From assembly GCF_036030735.1 (NCBI RefSeq), contig NZ_CP107928.1, forward strand, positions 2,976,001 to 3,040,000: a stretch of DNA of 64,000 bases. The letters are read 5' to 3'. The notes beneath the pieces were generated by a model. That model had not been told where the DNA came from and made no database searches. It saw only the letters and a program-made list of their open reading frames with translations. Each line of letters begins with the position of its first letter. Positions within the stretch are counted from its first letter, which is position 1. The position numbers and the translations under genes were made by a program. Positions 62,963 to 64,000 of the stretch are shown here, in pieces. Origin of the DNA: Streptomyces sp. NBC_00425. GTDB lineage: Bacteria > Actinomycetota > Actinomycetes > Streptomycetales > Streptomycetaceae.

Positions 62963-63636
62963 CTCTCTGCCACTCTATCTCCGGTGATTCCGTACGGCTC
63001 CGGCTCCCGCCAGCGGTTGAACGGCAGGTCGAGGGTGTATTTGCCGTCGTCGCCGAGAACGAGCATCCGCATCTCGGCGTTCCCGGGATTGGCGAGCGAC
63101 TCGAAGTCGGCGACCGTCCAGTGGAACCAGCGCATGCAGAACAGCCGCATCGCCAGCCCGTGGGTCACGAGGAGCACGTTCGGAGGATGATCGGGGGCCT
63201 CGAAGCTGCGGAACAGGCTCTCCAGGAAGCCCCCCACACGGTCGTAGACGTCAGCGCCGCTCTCGCCCTGCGCGAAGCGGTAGAAGAAGTGTCCGTAGGC
63301 GTCCCGGTAGGTCTTCTGCAACTGGACGTCGTCGCGGTCCTGCCAGTTCCCCCAGTCCTGCTCGCGCAGCCGGGGCTCCTCCCGTACGCGTATGAGCTCG
63401 GGGTCGAGGTGGAAGGCCCGGAGGGTCTCGTGCGTACGCCGGTAGGGGGAGACGTACACGCTGACCTGCTCGCGGCCGAACACCTCCCGCAGGTGCTTTC
63501 CGGTCTCCTCCGCCTGCCGGCGGCCCCGCTCCGTCAGGCCCAGGGCATGATCGGGTTCTCGCTCGTAGACGGTGTCATCAACATTGCCCGTCGACTCGCC
63601 GTGCCGGACAAGGACGATGCGCCGTGGTCGTGCCAT
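62959..63636 (-). CDS. Histidine phosphatase family protein
   Basis: 225 residues with the phosphoglycerate-mutase-like signature RHGE (IVLVRHGESTGN, catalytic His near residue 12) and the second histidine in LLVTHGLAMRLF near 158. Short for a true dPGM, so probably a broad-specificity phosphatase. The long insert around SVYVSPYRRTHETLRAFHLD is normal for the family. First gene of a two-gene unit with the ADP-ribosylglycohydrolase (ATGA overlap); substrate unknown. Confidence 0.92.
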   Translation of the reverse strand: MARPRRIVLVRHGESTGNVDDTVYEREPDHALGLTERGRRQAEETGKHLREVFGREQVSVYVSPYRRTHETLRAFHLDPELIRVREEPRLREQDWGNWQDRDDVQLQKTYRDAYGHFFYRFAQGESGADVYDRVGGFLESLFRSFEAPDHPPNVLLVTHGLAMRLFCMRWFHWTVADFESLANPGNAEMRMLVLGDDGKYTLDLPFNRWREPEPYGITGDRVAER

Positions 63637-63785
63637 GCCAAGACCCTAGATCGACCGACGCCCGATCGAGCACTCCGACGGCCTCCATACGGCGTAGGTC
63701 ACACCGATCCCGCGCCGGAAGGCGCATGACGGCGTACGTCCCCACCCCCGTGCTGCGGGCTCAGGGCGTCCCCTGTGCTGCGGGA

Positions 63786-64000
63786 TCAGACCGTCCAGGC
63801 CGGCTCGAGTTCGACGATGTCACCGGTGAGGGAGGCGATGTCCGCCTCCGTCTGCGCACGGAGGGCGAGCCGCTCCACCCGCTCGGTGCGGTACTTGCCG
63901 TGCTCGGCCTGCGACCTCCACATCGACAGCACCAGGAACTCGTGGCCCGGCGCCTCGGCGAACATGCCCCGGATCATGCCCGGCGAGCCGGCCATGGCCG
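63786..64000 (-). CDS. Antibiotic biosynthesis monooxygenase-like small protein (5' end beyond window)
   Basis: Only the C-terminal 71 or so residues are visible, ending with stop at 63786. The reading frame stays open to position 64000; an internal ATG at 63995 is not necessarily the start. The sequence FLVLSMWRSQAEHGKYRTER and a final DIVELEPAWTV fit the ferredoxin-like ABM/DUF4937 (YdbC) fold, where the W-S motif and last strand are conserved. Function unknown; 150 bp from the histidine phosphatase gene on the same strand. Confidence 0.65.
   Translation of the reverse strand, partial: AMAGSPGMIRGMFAEAPGHEFLVLSMWRSQAEHGKYRTERVERLALRAQTEADIASLTGDIVELEPAWTV

Overview
The window is chromosomal DNA of a high-GC actinomycete, almost certainly a Streptomyces. 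Protein-coding frames have nearly all G or C at third codon positions, GTG starts are common, and GTGA/ATGA stop-start overlaps are frequent. Several genes are diagnostic of the genus: the principal sigma factor hrdB with its Lys/Ala-rich N-terminal region, the sporulation regulator whiH, the cell-division protein sepH, and ptsH. The gene content and order (whiH, hrdB, a DUF7455-type small gene, parE, then parC, ptsH, sepH and hemH) match, from memory, the S. coelicolor SCO58xx core region read in reverse. The segment is therefore ordinary conserved core chromosome. I see no prophage, IS element, CRISPR array, rRNA, tRNA or secondary-metabolite cluster.

Layout. 1-4.4 kb: a truncated inositol monophosphatase and ferrochelatase (minus), divergent from an MFS exporter and an FAD-linked sugar-lactone oxidase (plus), with an iron-box-like element between them. 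5-8 kb: sepH, a rhodanese-type sulfurtransferase and a two-domain VOC protein. 8-14 kb: a minus-strand run of a probably frameshifted small gene, DUF5998, an alkaline-phosphatase-superfamily enzyme and thymidine kinase, preceded by the GNAT/acyl-CoA-synthetase lysine acetyltransferase patA. 14-19.3 kb: ptsH, a FadR-type GntR regulator, an M23 peptidase under a c-di-AMP riboswitch, and a paired M16 peptidase operon. 19.5-24.5 kb: parC, a CobW GTPase, a DUF6082 membrane protein and a small conserved protein. 24.7-27.2 kb: a HTH-citrate-synthase fusion with its own palindrome, and an iron-box-controlled Apd1/sucrase-ferredoxin protein. 27.4-33.5 kb: a CitA/CitB two-component pair, a nitrate/taurine-type ABC transporter, and a second, orphan CitB-type response regulator. 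33.5-38.2 kb: an ActP-like symporter with its DUF485 partner, then a membrane protein-kinase-NarL regulator operon. 38.4-45.2 kb: parE, a DUF7455 zinc protein, a secreted trypsin-like protease, hrdB and whiH. 45.3-53.8 kb: a single-chain ABC transporter, an NrtR-like Nudix regulator, a debranching-enzyme-like protein, a DUF4192 protein with tandem repeats, and an F420-type nitroreductase-hemerythrin fusion. 54.1-64 kb: a RecQ-phosphoribosyltransferase fusion, small hypotheticals, rnhB, a TetR/MFS efflux pair with two perfect 20-bp operators, an ADP-ribosylglycohydrolase, a histidine phosphatase and a truncated ABM-like gene.

How it works together. Many genes are housekeeping: transcription (hrdB), chromosome decatenation (parC/parE), division and sporulation (sepH, whiH), sugar phosphotransfer (ptsH) and haem synthesis (hemH). 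Around them sit small self-contained regulatory circuits with visible operators (TetR, GntR, whiH, the Nudix regulator, the citrate-synthase fusion, iron boxes). No large unknown system stands out. The most unusual items are domain fusions (RecQ-PRTase, nitroreductase-hemerythrin, HTH-citrate synthase), the transporter flanked by two paralogous response regulators, and a likely frameshift near 10.69 kb. Start codons were chosen from ribosome-binding sites and overlaps; all family names come from reading motifs, with no database search.
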